Below, piece after piece: positions 63,954-64,000 of a DNA stretch of 64,000 bases. How positions within the stretch are numbered: position 1 is the stretch's first letter; every line of letters starts with the position of its first letter. This DNA comes from Mayamaea pseudoterrestris (Eukaryota > Bacillariophyta > Bacillariophyceae > Sellaphorales > Sellaphoraceae): the NCBI GenBank assembly GCA_027923505.1, contig BROI01000022.1:124001-188000 (forward strand), written 5' to 3'. The notes beneath the pieces were generated by a model, which searched no databases, had not been told where the DNA came from, and saw only the letters and a list, made by a program, of their open reading frames with translations. The position numbers and the translations under genes are program-made.

Positions 63954-64000
63954 ATGTCGGATCTTGACAAGGACACTGCTCGCAGCGGGTCGGACGACTC
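63954..64000 (+). CDS. Possible start of a gene running off the right edge
   Basis: ATG at 63954 in the context CATCATGTCGG opens a frame MSDLDKDTARSGSDD to the window end. Too short to identify; start chosen only because it is in an open, hydrophilic frame. Confidence 0.25.
   Translation, partial: MSDLDKDTARSGSDD

Overview
This looks like nuclear DNA of a photosynthetic stramenopile, most likely a diatom. The genes are compact and mostly intron-free or carry one or two short GT-AG introns. Several encode protein styles common in diatoms: a Lys/Gly/Ser/Pro-repeat secreted protein, a PT-repeat type I membrane protein, a WW-domain plus PHO80-type cyclin fusion, and an acidic Cys-rich secreted/TM protein. 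I cannot name the species from sequence alone.

Left gene block (1-21,000): the 3' end of phosphoglycerate kinase; a SpoU/TrmH-type RNA 2'-O-methyltransferase; a double-stranded-RNA-binding protein; a Lys-rich secreted repeat protein; a TrmB-type tRNA m7G methyltransferase interrupted by a poly-Ala tract; a WW-cyclin (2 exons); a PT-rich membrane protein (2 exons); a small acidic protein; a secreted/TM protein; and a very large P1B-type heavy-metal ATPase (2 exons, about 1,665 aa) with three N-terminal HMA-like modules and a long Cys/His-rich tail.

Central block (about 21,200-46,320): a segment holding the 5' half of the ATPase gene and a tRNA-Val(UAC) gene has been duplicated in direct orientation. 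Each copy runs into a 168-bp tandem repeat. The first array is short (about 0.7 kb). The second is about 21.6 kb, or roughly 128 head-to-tail units, and is almost homogeneous in the middle and degenerate at its edges. The unit is nucleosome-sized, contains several dyads, and has no stop in one frame (168 = 3 x 56), so it yields spurious ORFs of over 1,000 codons. I read it as satellite DNA, with a centromeric or heterochromatic block as the leading hypothesis, rather than as a protein gene. The first tRNA copy has lost its 3' end and the second ATPase copy is cut off within its first HMA domain.

Right gene block (46,655-64,000): a SKI8/WDR61-like WD40 protein; a ubinuclein/Hpc2-like histone-chaperone subunit; a TPR protein (2 exons); an NBR1/p62-like selective-autophagy receptor (3 exons: PB1, ZZ, UBA) divergently paired with an EDEM-type GH47 protein of ER-associated degradation; a helical-repeat protein; a three-TM acidic-tailed protein; and the start of a possible further gene at the right edge.

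RNA metabolism (two RNA methyltransferases, a dsRNA-binding protein, SKI8), chromatin (ubinuclein-like) and protein quality control (NBR1-like, EDEM) recur, but the arrangement is ordinary eukaryotic gene scatter. The unusual part of the window is the satellite block and the duplication at its left boundary.
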